Shown: piece after piece, positions 48,801-60,785 of the stretch
Position numbering within the stretch: position 1 is the first letter of the stretch
Layout of the letters: the number at the start of each line of letters is the position of its first letter
Origin: Hetaerina americana
Taxonomy: Eukaryota > Arthropoda > Insecta > Odonata > Calopterygidae
Length of the DNA: 64,000 bases
Assembly (NCBI GenBank): GCA_022747635.1
Contig: JAKTNV010000002.1
Location: 2,890,001 to 2,954,000, forward strand
Reading direction: 5' to 3'
Translations under genes and position numbers: made by a program
Notes under the pieces: model-generated
What the model was told of the DNA's origin: nothing
Databases searched by the model: none
Seen by the model: the letters and a program-made list of their open reading frames with translations, nothing else

Positions 48801-51800
48801 AAGTACTCCTTAGCCTCTCAAATTCCAGAGAGACCACCATCAAAAGTGTTTCTTATCAATCAGACAAGCATAGGTGAACTGAAATGCTTGAATTTGCAAC
48901 ACAGCCACTGGCCCATTACCGGAGTCATAGCAATGAATTGAGTACCGCATATACATCACACCTTACACTAACAATAAATCATAACTAAATTTATGCAGAG
49001 CAAATAAAAATTTGAGATCACATTACACAGACATTATGGCGAAGTAGAATTGAATGGTTTACCAAGGGACAAAATTACCGCAAACACACACCAAAACAGA
49101 TGTGAGAACTTAAATAGCTATTTCACAATATTTATGAGGGCAATATATATTGCCCTCAATAGGAATTCAATGGTTTAAGGCCCTACTTAGTGAAAACTCA
49201 ACATAACTGAATATATAAACTTAGTATTTTTTCATTCAAAAAACTTGATCATACTACTAGTCGCCCAAGTGTCAAAGCAGATGTAAATATTATAAAGTTT
49301 CTTTTGTGAGACAAAATTCTAAGTTTATTTATTCAGCGATTGGTTTGAAGATCCTATTTTACATGCCTCAATTTTTTCCAGTTCCAAGTGACTGAGGTTC
49401 AGAAAGATAATTTTTTCGATAAATTTGTAGGCGCTCCTGTGACATAGAACTTACTGCATTCATAAATAAGATTCTGATGGAAATGAAGGTTCTGATGAAA
49501 ATTTGAACTACGTGTAAATCAAAGAATCTATGATGAGAAAATTTAACAAGAATCAAGTGTGTTATTTCACAATTAAGTGAATGAAATGAGAAATTAGGTG
49601 TAGCTTCAAATTTCAGTAGTCGAATTAACTGATAATTATAGCGATAAGGATATCATGAACATGCAGGAGGTTAATTAAATTTTAAATACTTATTAAATAA
49701 TTAACAAACTAGTTAATTTGTTGACTGGATCAGTTAATTTGGATAAATTTATCAAGTGCTAACGTAATGATTGGAGGTTTGGCTCCCGCATGGCCGTTGC
49801 ATCAACTCTGGTGGTCCAAGCCCAGGGGCATTCGCCTGAGAGCAGGCCAAGAGGGGCTTCTCAACTACGAACATTCGTTGGAAGCTTGTCCCTCATGTTC
49901 ATCAATTTATCACACTCCAAGCCAACTTATGCAGTGAACCCAAGCTATTAATACCCAAGCACACCCAGATAGCAAATAAATCAAAGTAGACATAGACAAA
50001 TGGTAAATTGTGTCATTTAAAATTGTTAAAATTTCACATTTTAACACACATTTGAAACGGTATAATTTTTATGGCCATGAACTATATTGAAAAATGCCAA
50101 TTTGATCAGCTAATTTCGATCAAACTTAGCTCCATGTGTGTGTTATTGGACTATCATGAGGCATTGAATTTCTCTTACCCATAAATGCACGAGACGTCAA
50201 TCACAACATCTATCATATCACAACAAAGCTCATAACTCTGCATATCTACTGGGGACGAATCGGTAGCTATGTAAATCTTTGAAACAACATCAAACAAAAA
50301 AGCCTTTTCAATTGCAGAGTTCTGAAAAAGAAATGAAAAGAAATTAACAAAGCAAGCGATATTTTATAGTAAAGACATAACTTCAAAGTCACAGAGGGAA
50401 GTACCTTTTCATTAACAACAACTAATATCATATATAATTTTTTTGTTATTTTTAGCCATTAGATAGGAAGAAAAATGATTTCAGATATGGATGAGGAAAA
50501 TGGTGAGGTTTGACCAAAATATTTTTCCCTTACTAAGAGTGACGATATAAGGACATCCAAACTTATTGTGTGGTATTCTGTGATTTCCAATGGTGATGTT
50601 CTACCAGATGCTGCATGATGGTGGCATACCCCACGTGGGGATATGGTCATTGCAAATAACTGGAAGAAGCCCAGATGATAAGGGAAAATTGAAGTTGAAC
50701 TTCAAAATACAAACGAATGCCGAGGGGGAAGACATGAGTGTATGGCAGTATAAGATACATTTAAGAAAACAAAATGGTAAGAGAGACAGGGAATAGGATT
50801 TACAAAAACATATGCACTAAAATCTGCTACAAGACTCTACTATACAAGCATCCAAGAGTGCACCACATTCCAGGGACATTCAATGTTTGCAATGATAAAA
50901 TGCACAACCCAAGATGCTATTTTCTTTTCTTCCTTCTGCCCTCATTGTTGTATCAAAGAAGGGGGCCTGTGCCTATCTCAACTTGGAACAAATCAAGTAT
51001 TCTTAATTAAGCATGTATCAAGTTCAATTAATACTTTAGAGAAAATCTACCTTTCCACAGGTAAGATTTCCCACAGGAGTTATTTCACCCATGACCTTTC
51101 TTGCCAGAGACAAAAGAGTAACAGGGGTGACCTTAATTTTGCCACCAAACATTTCCTTGGATTAGGATTACCGTGGGACTGTTTTGCGACTCTTCCAATT
51201 TCTGGTCTTCATCACTGGAGGCTTAAGAGCAAGCCTCCGATTTGCAGGCTCTGTTCTCCCACAAACCCCACCCACAACCACTACTCCAGGGTCACCAGGG
51301 TGCTCTGCACTGCTCCCCACGTGGGGGACTGAAGAGGGCGGAAGGAGAGAGAGAGAGAGAGGGAAGTACTCTCTACGGTAGATGGCCCTGATCTACACCA
51401 TGTTTGATATTTACTTTTGTCAAACAGACAGTTTAAGTATGAAAAGTGGGTTGCACTGTCTCTTAGGATAATATAATTAGTAGCATGTGTGATTAGAGGA
51501 ATGCCTAATGGAAAATAGCAATAAAATACCAATGTGAGTTTACTGTTTCTTTTAATCGAAATGTTGAGATACTGGGAAATATATGAACTCTGGATGAGAT
51601 GGAACATTACGTGGTCAAGGGTTTAAAGAATTTCACTCCACGTATCTACATCTACTGGGAAGAATTCATTAGGCATCAATGTGTTCTCAGAAGAGCATTC
51701 TCTCGCAATTATGTCCTCACTTTTTAGCCATTCAAAATATAAAATTCCAAAGACCAGCATTACCATAATAGAAGATCACCAGGGTACTTTATTGTCCACC

Positions 51801-53163
51801 ACAGAGGAACTAACTGCCTCCTAACCATCAGGAAATAGTCAAATCTTTCAAAAATTTCTGTGCAAATTCACTCCCAATTTCCCTCATTCCTCCTTGTTTC
51901 ATTTTCCCAAAGAGAGACAACAGGAACTATATATTATCCATGCATTATGTCACTATGGCCAAACCCATGAAATAACCTCTACATTAATAAAGGATTACTT
52001 ACAGAAATGAAAATGTTGAGCAAATTTTCCAGAGTAGGAAGCTGAGGAATTAATTTCTGTACAACTTTGCTAAAAGCTTCAAATATACTATGGTCATAAA
52101 TTGATGTTAGGTGAAAGCTCAAATGTATTTGATCATAGCCTGATGGAAAAATCACTATTACTTTAGCATAATTATATTTACAGTATCATTGATAACTCAA
52201 ATCCTGGCACATATACATGTTATAATCATTATATTAGACATAAAAGTTATTTTAGCAACAAAATATGGATATTTATAACTAAAAATTCTTTCAATGAATT
52301 TTTATGATTAACTTTCAAATTAAGTAACTTCATTATATCATACTCCCACCTGAATCTGCCAAATCATCATTGGCTCTCTGGTGTATATCCCTCTGAGTTT
52401 CCATTTTATAGTCATCTGTCAGCCCATCAACTTTATGGATAAAAACTTGAAATTTGATATTTTGATTGACTTTGTAAGCTTTTGTAACAGTCAAGTTTAA
52501 CTTATTCAAAGCCTCCATGTAATCATCCTGACGAATACAATTTATTTCATAGCTCATGTAAATCAGTAAGTTCCAAATAATGCTCGGAAAATGTAAAAAG
52601 CAGTCAACAGTAGTTGCAATTTAACATCACCAAATATACCAGTAATCAGATTCAGAATTTTCATGAGAATGTAACAATACCTACCTGTGCATCTATTACA
52701 AATACGAGAGCTCCACATCCACCAAATATCATGTCAGAATCAAACGTGGGATCAAAAAAGTCAATCTGACCGGGAAAGTCCCAAATTTGAAATTGAACAA
52801 ACGATGAATTTGATATATCATCTTTTATGATTTTGTTGGTGCTTTCAAGGAATATTGTTTCATTGGGTGACATCTTATGAAAAACAACTTTCTGAATAGA
52901 TGATTTTCCACTCCTGAAATAAAAAGGCCAAAATGTGAAGAAAAAAAATTGAACTCAGCGATACTTTCATTCCCTCAGGGTTCAAGACAAGGCAGGCATT
53001 ACCTCCTCAGCCCCATGAGTAATATCCTTGGCTTCTGCTCTCCAGTGAGCGGACCACCTTGGCCGTCACCATCCTGATCGTAAGGCCCGTATTCAAAGTC
53101 CTTGGGGAATGATCCAACATCATACCTTGGTGCATACTGGTCATCCTCATCTGGTTCATATGA
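45710..53163 (-). CDS. RagC: RagC/D GTPase gene, spliced; first exon missing
   Basis: Rag GTPase of the RagC/D class. In animals it pairs with RagA/B on the lysosome surface and recruits and activates mTORC1 when amino acids are available. Seven exons on the minus strand (53163-53003, 52913-52685, 52527-52350, 52139-52003, 50321-50179, 46331-46183, 45858-45710) each have AG/GT borders and join without a phase error to 381 codons plus TAA. Seen in the product: P-loop GLRRSGKS at about residues 51-58 (split across the first two exons), IWDFPGQ at 97-103, HKVD at 161-164 in the place of the NKxD guanine motif, then the C-terminal roadblock/longin part (about 235-375). The HKVD motif and the strong match through the C-terminus favour RagC/D over RagA/B. 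The first listed exon has no in-frame ATG and begins in phase 0 after a TTTTAG acceptor, so a short upstream exon holds the start. No disabling change is seen; I take it as a working gene. Confidence 0.95.
46183..46331 (-). CDS. RagC: RagC coding exon 7
   Basis: 149 nt, acceptor ATTCAG and donor CAAG|GTATGC. Residues 283-332: [20 protein letters not shown] and the REENFERQ turn are conserved C-terminal RagC/D sequence. Phases agree with both neighbours. Confidence 0.93.
47390..48150 (+). mobile_element. Mariner transposase remnant 3, inside a RagC intron
   Basis: Heavily decayed, antisense to RagC. Readable pieces: [20 protein letters not shown] (N-terminal helix-turn-helix area), [19 protein letters not shown] (position of the GDETW block, first catalytic Asp), and, across frames, [15 protein letters not shown] and [18 protein letters not shown]. 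Many stops and frameshifts; older than remnants 1 and 2. Confidence 0.65.
49135..49158. repeat. Perfect 24-bp palindrome
   Basis: TGAGGGCAATAT followed by its exact reverse complement, within a RagC intron. Confidence 0.9.
50179..50321 (-). CDS. RagC: RagC coding exon 6 (start of roadblock domain)
   Basis: 143 nt, acceptor TTTTTCAG before AACTCTGC and donor TATGG|GTAAGA. Residues 236-282: [20 protein letters not shown] and [19 protein letters not shown], typical of the C-terminal dimerisation domain of RagC/D. It is separated from exon 5 by a 1,681-bp intron and from exon 7 by a 3,847-bp intron. Confidence 0.95.
50322..52002 (-). other. RagC: RagC intron (exon 5 to exon 6)
   Basis: 1,681 bp. 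It contains a short (GA)n run near 51342-51361. An open frame at 50590-50796 on the plus strand was looked at and not recognised. No mobile element identified. Confidence 0.8.
52003..52139 (-). CDS. RagC: RagC coding exon 5 (end of GTPase domain)
   Basis: 137 nt, acceptor CATCAG before GCTATGATC and donor TCT|GTAAGT. Residues 190-235 include [19 protein letters not shown] and the segment leading to the C-terminal roadblock fold. This is a near-invariant RagC/D stretch. Confidence 0.95.
52350..52527 (-). CDS. RagC: RagC coding exon 4 (HKVD guanine-binding motif)
   Basis: 178 nt, acceptor GTCAG before GATGATTAC and donor TCAG|GTGGGA. Residues 131-189 contain the FIHKVDGL motif in the position of NKxD, followed by [18 protein letters not shown], which is strongly conserved in RagC/D. 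It ends in phase 1 and the Gly codon is finished in the next exon. Confidence 0.95.
52685..52913 (-). CDS. RagC: RagC coding exon 3 (P-loop end, switch region, WDFPGQ)
   Basis: 229 nt, acceptor TTTCAG and donor CAG|GTAGGT. Residues 54-130: SGKSS completes the P-loop, [12 protein letters not shown] covers the switch I area, and [16 protein letters not shown] is the G3 region. The intron before it is only 89 bp. Confidence 0.95.
53003..53163 (-). CDS. RagC: RagC coding exon 2 (N-terminal part)
   Basis: 161 nt. Acceptor TTTTAG before TCATATGAACC and donor AG|GTAATG. It encodes residues 1-53 of the recovered protein, an acidic N-terminus ([10 protein letters not shown]), the SFPKDF motif typical of RagC/D, and the strand [11 protein letters not shown] leading into the P-loop. 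The last two bases (AG) belong to an Arg codon finished in the next exon. There is no ATG in frame upstream of the GLRR segment, so this cannot be the first coding exon. Confidence 0.9.
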
Positions 53164-53164
53164 C

Positions 53165-56100
53165 TAAAATAAATTAGTTCACTATATGTGTTCAATTAAA
53201 TCGCCGATAGTGGAAAATAGGTAAATGCAAAACCTTTATTTCAATTCAGTTAGTCATTTTCAGAAATTATTGGCAAATGGGGGAAATTTCTCCAAGGAAT
53301 AAAAACGAAGAGTGCATAAATGAATAATTCACCAACACAAGATCAAAAAGCAAGAACCCCACGACTCAATTTATATAAAAATAAAATAATTTGCTTTTTT
53401 TTTAATCTTTCAATTTGAACAAATACTTCACCCCAAAGTGAGAATAAACTTCCAAACACTGCTGAAACCAGGGGTACACTGTTAAGGAAGGTTTCAAGTT
53501 GCTCAATCACATATTTGTCTTCCATGAGCTACATTTATACTTCAGATGGCATGTTTCACTTAGGCGCAAACCAATAAATGGCAGGATTGAATTCTTAAAA
53601 ATCTTAAGCCAGTGGGTGAAATATTCACTGTTTTGCCTTCTCGTTCCACCAGGCCCTAACCATGAATGCCAGAACACAGCACGAGTCAATCTTGTGACAA
53701 AATAATATTTTAAATGCTGTGGTGGAAGTCAGCTTGTACTCTAGTAATGTTATATGTGACACACCTAAGATGCTTCCAACTCAAGGAAAAAATGTTGGAA
53801 AGAATTATCTTCAATTGTTGGAATATTATTCATCTCATTTACAGTATTTGCAGGACTTGAATAATTTTGTTTGGTACAGATTTTTTGTAAAAGTTCCACT
53901 TCAACACTACCTCAAGTTCAAGCATAAGCATGTTGGTTTGTACGTTATTAGAGCAATAAATATATACACAATTTAAATAATGAATTCTTAAAAAAACAAC
54001 AACTTTTACTGGCGGTGAAATATTTCCATTCTAATAAGCAGAACGACTCGGCAAAGACAATGACCAACCACATTGGTAGCTTCTTAGCATATTAGATGTC
54101 ATGAAGGTTACCAATGGCTTCCACCAACTTAGCTTAGGGTGCTGTAAGGCACAAGCTTAAAAGACAATGACGTTCAGAATACTAACAATGGAATAATGAT
54201 ATAGTATAAAGATTGACGCTGAATCCTAGCAATTATTGAAACCCATCAATCAACTGTCCTCAATCAACAAAATGTATGAATATGCCATAAAATGTTTATT
54301 CTTAATTCATGAAAAAGTTAAATTTAGAATAGTGAATTGAATTAAAGATAAATACATAAAATACCTTTAACTTTTTACAAATACAGGAAAGAGAAAATCC
54401 TAATCTTTAAATGTTGATTTCCTACCAATTTGATTAAAATGAATGCACTAACAATTCCAATAGTACGATTTTCCGATTCTAATGAGTTGTGAATTATGTG
54501 CTGTAATGTAAATATTTGGACAAAACAATTTTAATATTAAGCTTAAAACAGCTAGTGATCATTGAAGTGGATTACTGGATTTATTTTACATGGCTCTGGA
54601 TCCTTATTCATGTCGCTTCTGCTGGATACAGGTCAAACCAGGTCAACCCTGATAAGTTGAAGCTTTCTCCAAAAAAATACATGAGATGCTTCCAGTTTTA
54701 TTTTCTGGAATCGCCTAGGATTCAGTTGAGTTAATTTTTAAGAACTTTTGGGAGAACTATTATAAACTGGTATAACTTCAACTTGATATCTCCATTTCAA
54801 CTTCCAGTGCTCTAGAATAAGTTTATCACGAGTGACATAAAAAAGGAATTCCTGCTTGCACAAGAAATTAGGAAGAAAGAGGAGCTGGAAGTTTTGACCC
54901 CTTTTAATTGTCATTGATAAGCCCCTTCCCCACATGCGAAATTACGTCCAGGCATCTTGTGGAGAAGGAAATGAATAAAGAGTAAGGGATTGTGGTTATA
55001 TTTACTTTTCAAGTCTTCAATAGACACCAGGTGAAATCATTGTTTCTCATGATATTACTTGACAAAATAAAGTCATTTTCATCATATTAAGTAACCGTAT
55101 TAATATTTGCAAAAAGGGCACTTACACTACAATGAGGAATCATCACCCAAGGGATTCTGAACAACACTTAAGAATTCCCAAACGGTACATGACAGCTTTT
55201 AGTGTTGGAAGGATATTCTATCAAAAATTGATTTCTTTGACAAACAATGAAATAAGTAAGCGTTTGAAAAAGCAATTGAAAACTAAATGCGTGGAATGCA
55301 TGCTTTACCACGAGGCGGAAAAGTACTACATATTAAACAGGAAGGCCAAGTGATTAAAATATGCTGTTAATGATATGTATCAGCCTTGGTGAACCCAGAA
55401 GATTAAGATATGGTTCCCCTTCTGAGGAATTTAAGGACATTCTACATAATATTAAAATGAAATGAGGAGATTAGCTATTAGGAAAACAGCACAGAAATAA
55501 GGCACACCGACAATTATATAGATCGTTACAGCCGATGACACACTCTTGTTCAATAAAATTTCTTTGTATTGCTCCGTTTACAGATATGTCCAAATAAGCC
55601 CGCCTAAACAATATTTCAGGTATTTGATATATTATACAGTTACGATCTAAAGTAACTCTAAGAACACCAAACTAACACAAAAATGAATATTAATGATGAG
55701 TATGACCTTCCAAACAATGGATTCTAACTATTCCGTGTGTAAGTTTTCTATCAAAATTTTAATTTTACTTGTCTGGAGGACATTTTAAGTTCAACTGACT
55801 GAAGACGTGACAGAACAATAAATCATCCTGGTATCTGTTGGCTAAGTTGAGCTTAAACCGGAATAATTTGCTTCTACTCACTCCACTTCTCGCACAACCC
55901 AATTTCCCCAATATCTATACTGTAACCCATTATGACTGATCAGATTCATGTCATATATCTTTAAAACGTACAATCATGATTTAAAATATGAAGTAAATCC
56001 TAATTAGTTGATTGATTGTTAATTATAAAGTTTACTTTGAAATATTTCGTTTTAACTTAAAAATTACATCAGACTATCATAATAATCACAACATAACTGC

Positions 56101-58000
56101 GTTATGCTAAATTTTGCCCCAAGTAGGTTTCTCATTGGATTGATTTCTTTACTTCAAATTCATAATTAGTTCGGTTGATATTTTAATAAATAAATGGGGC
56201 TGGATTACTTATGTTATCATATCCTTATCCCCACCGAGTAAGGCCAGCTGACGCGATAACTGAATCAGTCACACATCTCACTTTAACACAGTACAGGGCA
56301 ACGTACTTACCATTTCAAGTTAATTCTCGTTGCCTTAAATTGCTCTTTGTAATGAGAACAAAATTGCCTGTACTTAAGGAATGGAAAACTGTTGTTGCCC
56401 TAACAGTTCATCTGAAGGAAATGTTCCTAAAAATTCGATATTCTTAAACACAGAAGAGTACCGCCTCTCCGACAAGTCACGTCCATGAACTAAACATGTG
56501 ATCTTGTATGTGACCACTGCTCACTTCCGGTGAATTTCGCTGCTTCGAGCTTTTAGTAAAATACGTTCTTTTTTTAATTTTAGAGAATGGTTGAAATAAG
56601 AATTAAATTGGTAAATTTCTAAATAACAGAAGGATATTTTCCATTATTAAAATATCATTCTTGGAATAAATTGTTTTCTTATTTTATTTATTATTTGTTC
56701 TCTCAAAAATAAGTAGGGACGTTCACATTGAATACGTATTGCAAATTTAATCGCTAGTTGGATTGAATTTTTTATTCCTCCTAGGTATTAATATGACACT
56801 GACATCAAGTTTATCTGAAAAGAAAAGGCGTCGACTATTTTTTTCAGCTTTTTTACAATCAGCTGACCATATTCTAAATCAGTTCCGTTAATGTATAATC
56901 AAGTTTTACCACCGCTCACTTGTAATAAAGTTGATTTTTACATTTCATTTTTTCAATCTAACCTGTGCCAATCCTCCTATTTTGCGAGTGAACCCTTATT
57001 TCAATGAATTTTTAAAACAACAAATAAAGCAATAAGATTTACAATTCTTTATCCATACTTTTGTTTAATAAATTTATCTATCCCATCATTTTACCTCACG
57101 GCTAAATTTGTCTAGCGTTTGTAAATTATTGAGAGAAGTCTCTACCCCAACACGAAATTAAATACCGCAGTGAGACACACCGAAAGCATCCTGTAACGAA
57201 AGACAGATGACGCGATGATTCGGGGAAGCACTACCGAACAGTGGCCGAGCCTTAAATTCCATTCCATGCAATTTGTATTCACCACACACTTCGTTACAGT
57301 CAACTCGGAAGTGGTCAGCAATGGACAAGCTATGTCCCCAATTAATAGCTATTTTGCTGAGTAAGTACTGTGTACATTTTCCCCTTGATGATTGTAATGG
57401 AATCAACAAGTGTGTAGTACGGCGTTACCAAGTGCCTGGATCCATTTTTTATTCTAAAGTACATTTTCTCCATATCAAGAGAGTGGACGGTTAAAGTATA
57501 TTTTCTCTCTTGGAATAGTGTTGCATCGGTGTGAGTTTTATAATATGATAATCATTTCAGACTATTTCTTTCATCGCTTAGCTAAATTTGCTTGTGAAAT
57601 ACCAAGCACTAGGGTGACGTTTAGAAGACATAGTTTTCGTATTCATCTTACTATGTACCTCAACAGTGGAGGTCACTCACTGCTTGTTGATTTTAAATTT
57701 GAGTTGTTTCTTTAGGCCACAGTAAGAGCTAGGCTTGTTAACTGTCGGGGAATAGCCTCCTCCCACGCAGTAATAATAATTGATAGGTCGACGATCGTGA
57801 AATCTGTAGATTTTGCCCTGTGTAACGAAGAAATTACTCTCAACAGGATGTATGTGAACGACGAAATAGTTCATTGAATATGAAATATAATAATTTATAA
57901 GGAGGGGTAATTAGCTACCGAGTAATAAGTCCGGTAAATTAAAAGTGCATTAAGTTTATTATTCATATTTTGGTGAATTGTTTTGGCTGTTGCATTGTTA
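53165..58000. other. Region upstream of RagC; should hold its first exon
   Basis: No recognised gene. The missing RagC start exon should be here or further right. A minus-strand ACCGGAAGTG (ETS/GABP-type site, 56522-56531) followed by an ATG at 56486 is a possible promoter, not proven. An unrecognised two-piece open frame lies at 57321-57716 (plus). Confidence 0.35.
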
Positions 58001-58003
58001 TCA

Positions 58004-58049
58004 AATCTACTTATGTATTGTGATTAAAGTCACAATACATAAGTAGATT
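58004..58049. repeat. Perfect 20-bp hairpin
   Basis: Arms 58004-58023 and 58030-58049 are exact reverse complements with a 6-bp spacer (TTAAAG). Confidence 0.95.
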
Positions 58050-59485
58050 AAATCATATCAAATCTATTTGTGGATGAGACAGTAAATTTTATCTTTGTTT
58101 TAGAATTTAACTACTTTCAGAATCGTATTAATGGTGAATATGCTTACCCGTTTATGTGTTTTTTTTGTTTTGTATTTATTTTCATGGTTATTACTCTGTT
58201 ATATTCTCTAAGCAAGAATAGGGGTTCTTGCACCCTCGGATATCTATCTGGCGTAGGTGAGTTGTTGACGAAGGAAATATTTTGACCCAAGCATTTCGTA
58301 ACCTTGTCCCAAGTTTAACAATGTGACCTGAGGGATTTACTTTACACGGGGAATTTACATCATTTGCTTATATATCAACGCTGCCATTTGAGGTGATCTG
58401 AAACTTTATAACCATAGGTGTAAATATAGTGGCTATGAAACCATGTTACATTGGTTTCAATGGCTTCGCCGAGTATGTATGTCAAGTGAGCTCATATAAA
58501 AGATTCTTCAGCTCAAATTTGATAATTCTGTAATAATTTTCAGGTCGTTCAAAATCATAGCAAATAGTGGTTATATAATAATGGAGTAATCTCTTTATTT
58601 CAATGTACAATTTTTGTGAAACTTCAAAATTGTTCATCCAATAGGAAAATGAAAGCAATTTGCAGTAACCTAAATCAGGTTTGTCTGAGAACTATCAGAA
58701 AAACCAGAAAACAGATTGTGACCCAAAGGTTAAGATTAGAGCTCACATTGTAGTGAATCCAATGACTTGTGGCATTAACCTATTCAGGTTGTGTGAAGCC
58801 CTGATTCTTTCCCTTTGGTGCTTGCCTGATATTCCCCATTAAACTTTGTTGGCCAGAATATTGTACCATTTCTATTGTGTGTGGAGTTGCCTTGATATCT
58901 CACCTGGATTTGAATTCAACATCCTCTGGTCAGTTGACTAATGTTCTTCCAACAACAGTTCCAAGCCACCACTGGAAAGTCACAACTAGTTGTAATAGGT
59001 AGTGCATATTTCAAAGGTCTCTCTCTCTGCAATGCATGCTTATTTGGACACCATCATGATAATGTATTAAGTAGTGAAATTAATAATGATTAACCAATGC
59101 CAGATTTTGCCTGGATGAACATGGAAAAGACATACCTGCATTTTGAAACTGTTATGATAAAATTAACATGTCCTTAGTGTATGCTACCGTTCTGATGAAG
59201 TAGAAAAAGAAAGCATTCTTTTTCCAGCATGACAGGTTACTTATTTTGGTCCATTTTTTTGTTATTTTAGTGCTCACTTTTACTCTACCCTCAATTTAAT
59301 GTTAGGAACCATTCCCACCAATTTTCCTTACAAAGAGTCTGAATCAATTATTTCTGATCTGGGATTGTTTTGAGCTACACCTCACTTTCCAGAATCTCAT
59401 TAATTTTCTGATCTCATCCGTATTAACTCAACTGGTGTGCACACCAGCTTATGAATATACTTTTTTGATATCAAGTGATCAAGAA
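58050..59485. other. Unassigned stretch
   Basis: No gene, RNA or repeat family recognised. Confidence 0.5.
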
Positions 59486-59597
59486 ATATATTATTATTAT
59501 TAGGTAATCTACTGGTTAAGGTAGGTGTTTGGATGGACACAGCTACTAAATAAATATTTTGTGATTCCTAACAAAACACAAAATCCAGCATCCTACT

Positions 59598-60332
59598 CTA
59601 CATCAGGTCCCTCTTCATCTCTGAGTACTTTCTTACTCCCTTCATCCCGTCCAACATCCCTATCCTGTTCCTTCCCTTTCCTCTTTTGCCCAACATTCTC
59701 CCCTCTATCACAGTCTTCAACATCCCACTGGCAGTCAACACCCCCTTCATCCACTTTTCCTGCATCCATAGGATTTCACCCAACGAACCCCTCTCTTCGC
59801 CCACCATACCAAGTACTTCCTCATTTGTTTTCTTCTCGGTCCATTTCACCTTCTCCATTCTTCTCCACACCCACATTTCAAAAGCCTCCAGTCTACGTCT
59901 ATCCTCCTGCTTCAATGACCACGTTTCCGTGCCGTACAGAGCTATGCCCCATATCAAAGTTTTTACGAGTATTTCATTACTCAACGTCCCTGTCATCAAC
60001 TCCCTCCTCCTTGTGAAAGCCTCTTTGCCTAGCGCAATTCTTCTCCTAACGTCCCTACTACTTTGATCGTCTTGGTCCAAAACACTACCAACATAAGTAA
60101 ACTGTTCTACCTGCTCTAGTTTTTGCCCTCCTATTTTAATGTCTAGCTTAGCCTTTTTCTTTCTAGAAAATCGCACAACCTTTGTTTTATTAATTTTGAT
60201 CCTCATCCCATACCTGTCGCACTGAATTTCCAGTTCACTCAGCAATGCTTGCAGCCCCTTGGCTGACTGACAAATTAAAGCTTGGTCATCAGCAAACCTA
60301 ACTGATTTTACGAATTCCCCGCCCACTCTCAT
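59598..60332 (-). pseudogene. RTE reverse transcriptase, FADD box to C-terminus (copy F)
   Basis: 244 codons open. RVGGEFVKSVRFADDQALIC holds the catalytic FADD box; then FTYVGSVLDQDDQSSRDVRR, GIALYGTETWSLKQEDRRRL and the end at MKRDLM. The frame upstream is broken near 60350 by a single change in the EELE stretch. Confidence 0.9.
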
Positions 60333-60518
60333 TCCTGCCTCCAGTTCTTCTCATGTCTCTTTAATCATTTCCTCTGCATACAGGTTGAACAGCAACGGTG
60401 ATAATGGGCAACCCTGCCTTACACCTCTTCCTAACACTGCCCAACCAGACTCCCCGTTTCCCACTCACACCTGAGTAGTCTTAGACATGTAAAGGTTGCG
60501 GATTAGCCTCCTTTCCCT

Positions 60519-60785
60519 TCAATCTATTCCTATTTTCTGCAATACACTCATTTGTTTTTCCCAATTCACTCTATCAAATGCTTTCTCGAAATCTACGAAA
60601 CAGGCAAATACCTCCTGGTTGTATTCTATATTCCTCTCGATTAATAATCTCATTACTGCAATGGCATCACGCGTACCTCTCCCCTTCCTAAACCCAAACT
60701 GGTCATCCCCTAAGTAATCATTTGCCCTACTCTCTATCCTTTTGTTTATGATCCTGAGAACAACTTTAGCTGCGTGGGATATCAA
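60519..60785 (-). pseudogene. RTE reverse transcriptase, middle blocks (copy F)
   Basis: [40 protein letters not shown] and CFVDFEKAFDRVNWEKQ (block A). The 5' piece of copy A (7324-7439) was copied from exactly this region. Confidence 0.9.

Larger units (their letters stand above)
46332..50178 (-). other. RagC: Large RagC intron (exon 6 to exon 7)
   Basis: 3,847 bp. It holds a decayed mariner transposase in antisense orientation (about 47390-48150) and a short perfect palindrome (49135-49158). No other coding signal was recognised; open frames here are short and unlike any family I know. Confidence 0.85.

Noticed and set aside
50590..50796. Open frame in a RagC intron
   Set aside because: Not recognised, overlapped by a minus-strand frame, and no splice context.
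59525..60016. 163-codon plus-strand frame rich in Ser/Pro
   Set aside because: Antisense of the RTE reverse transcriptase; the same shadow appears at 9411-9770.
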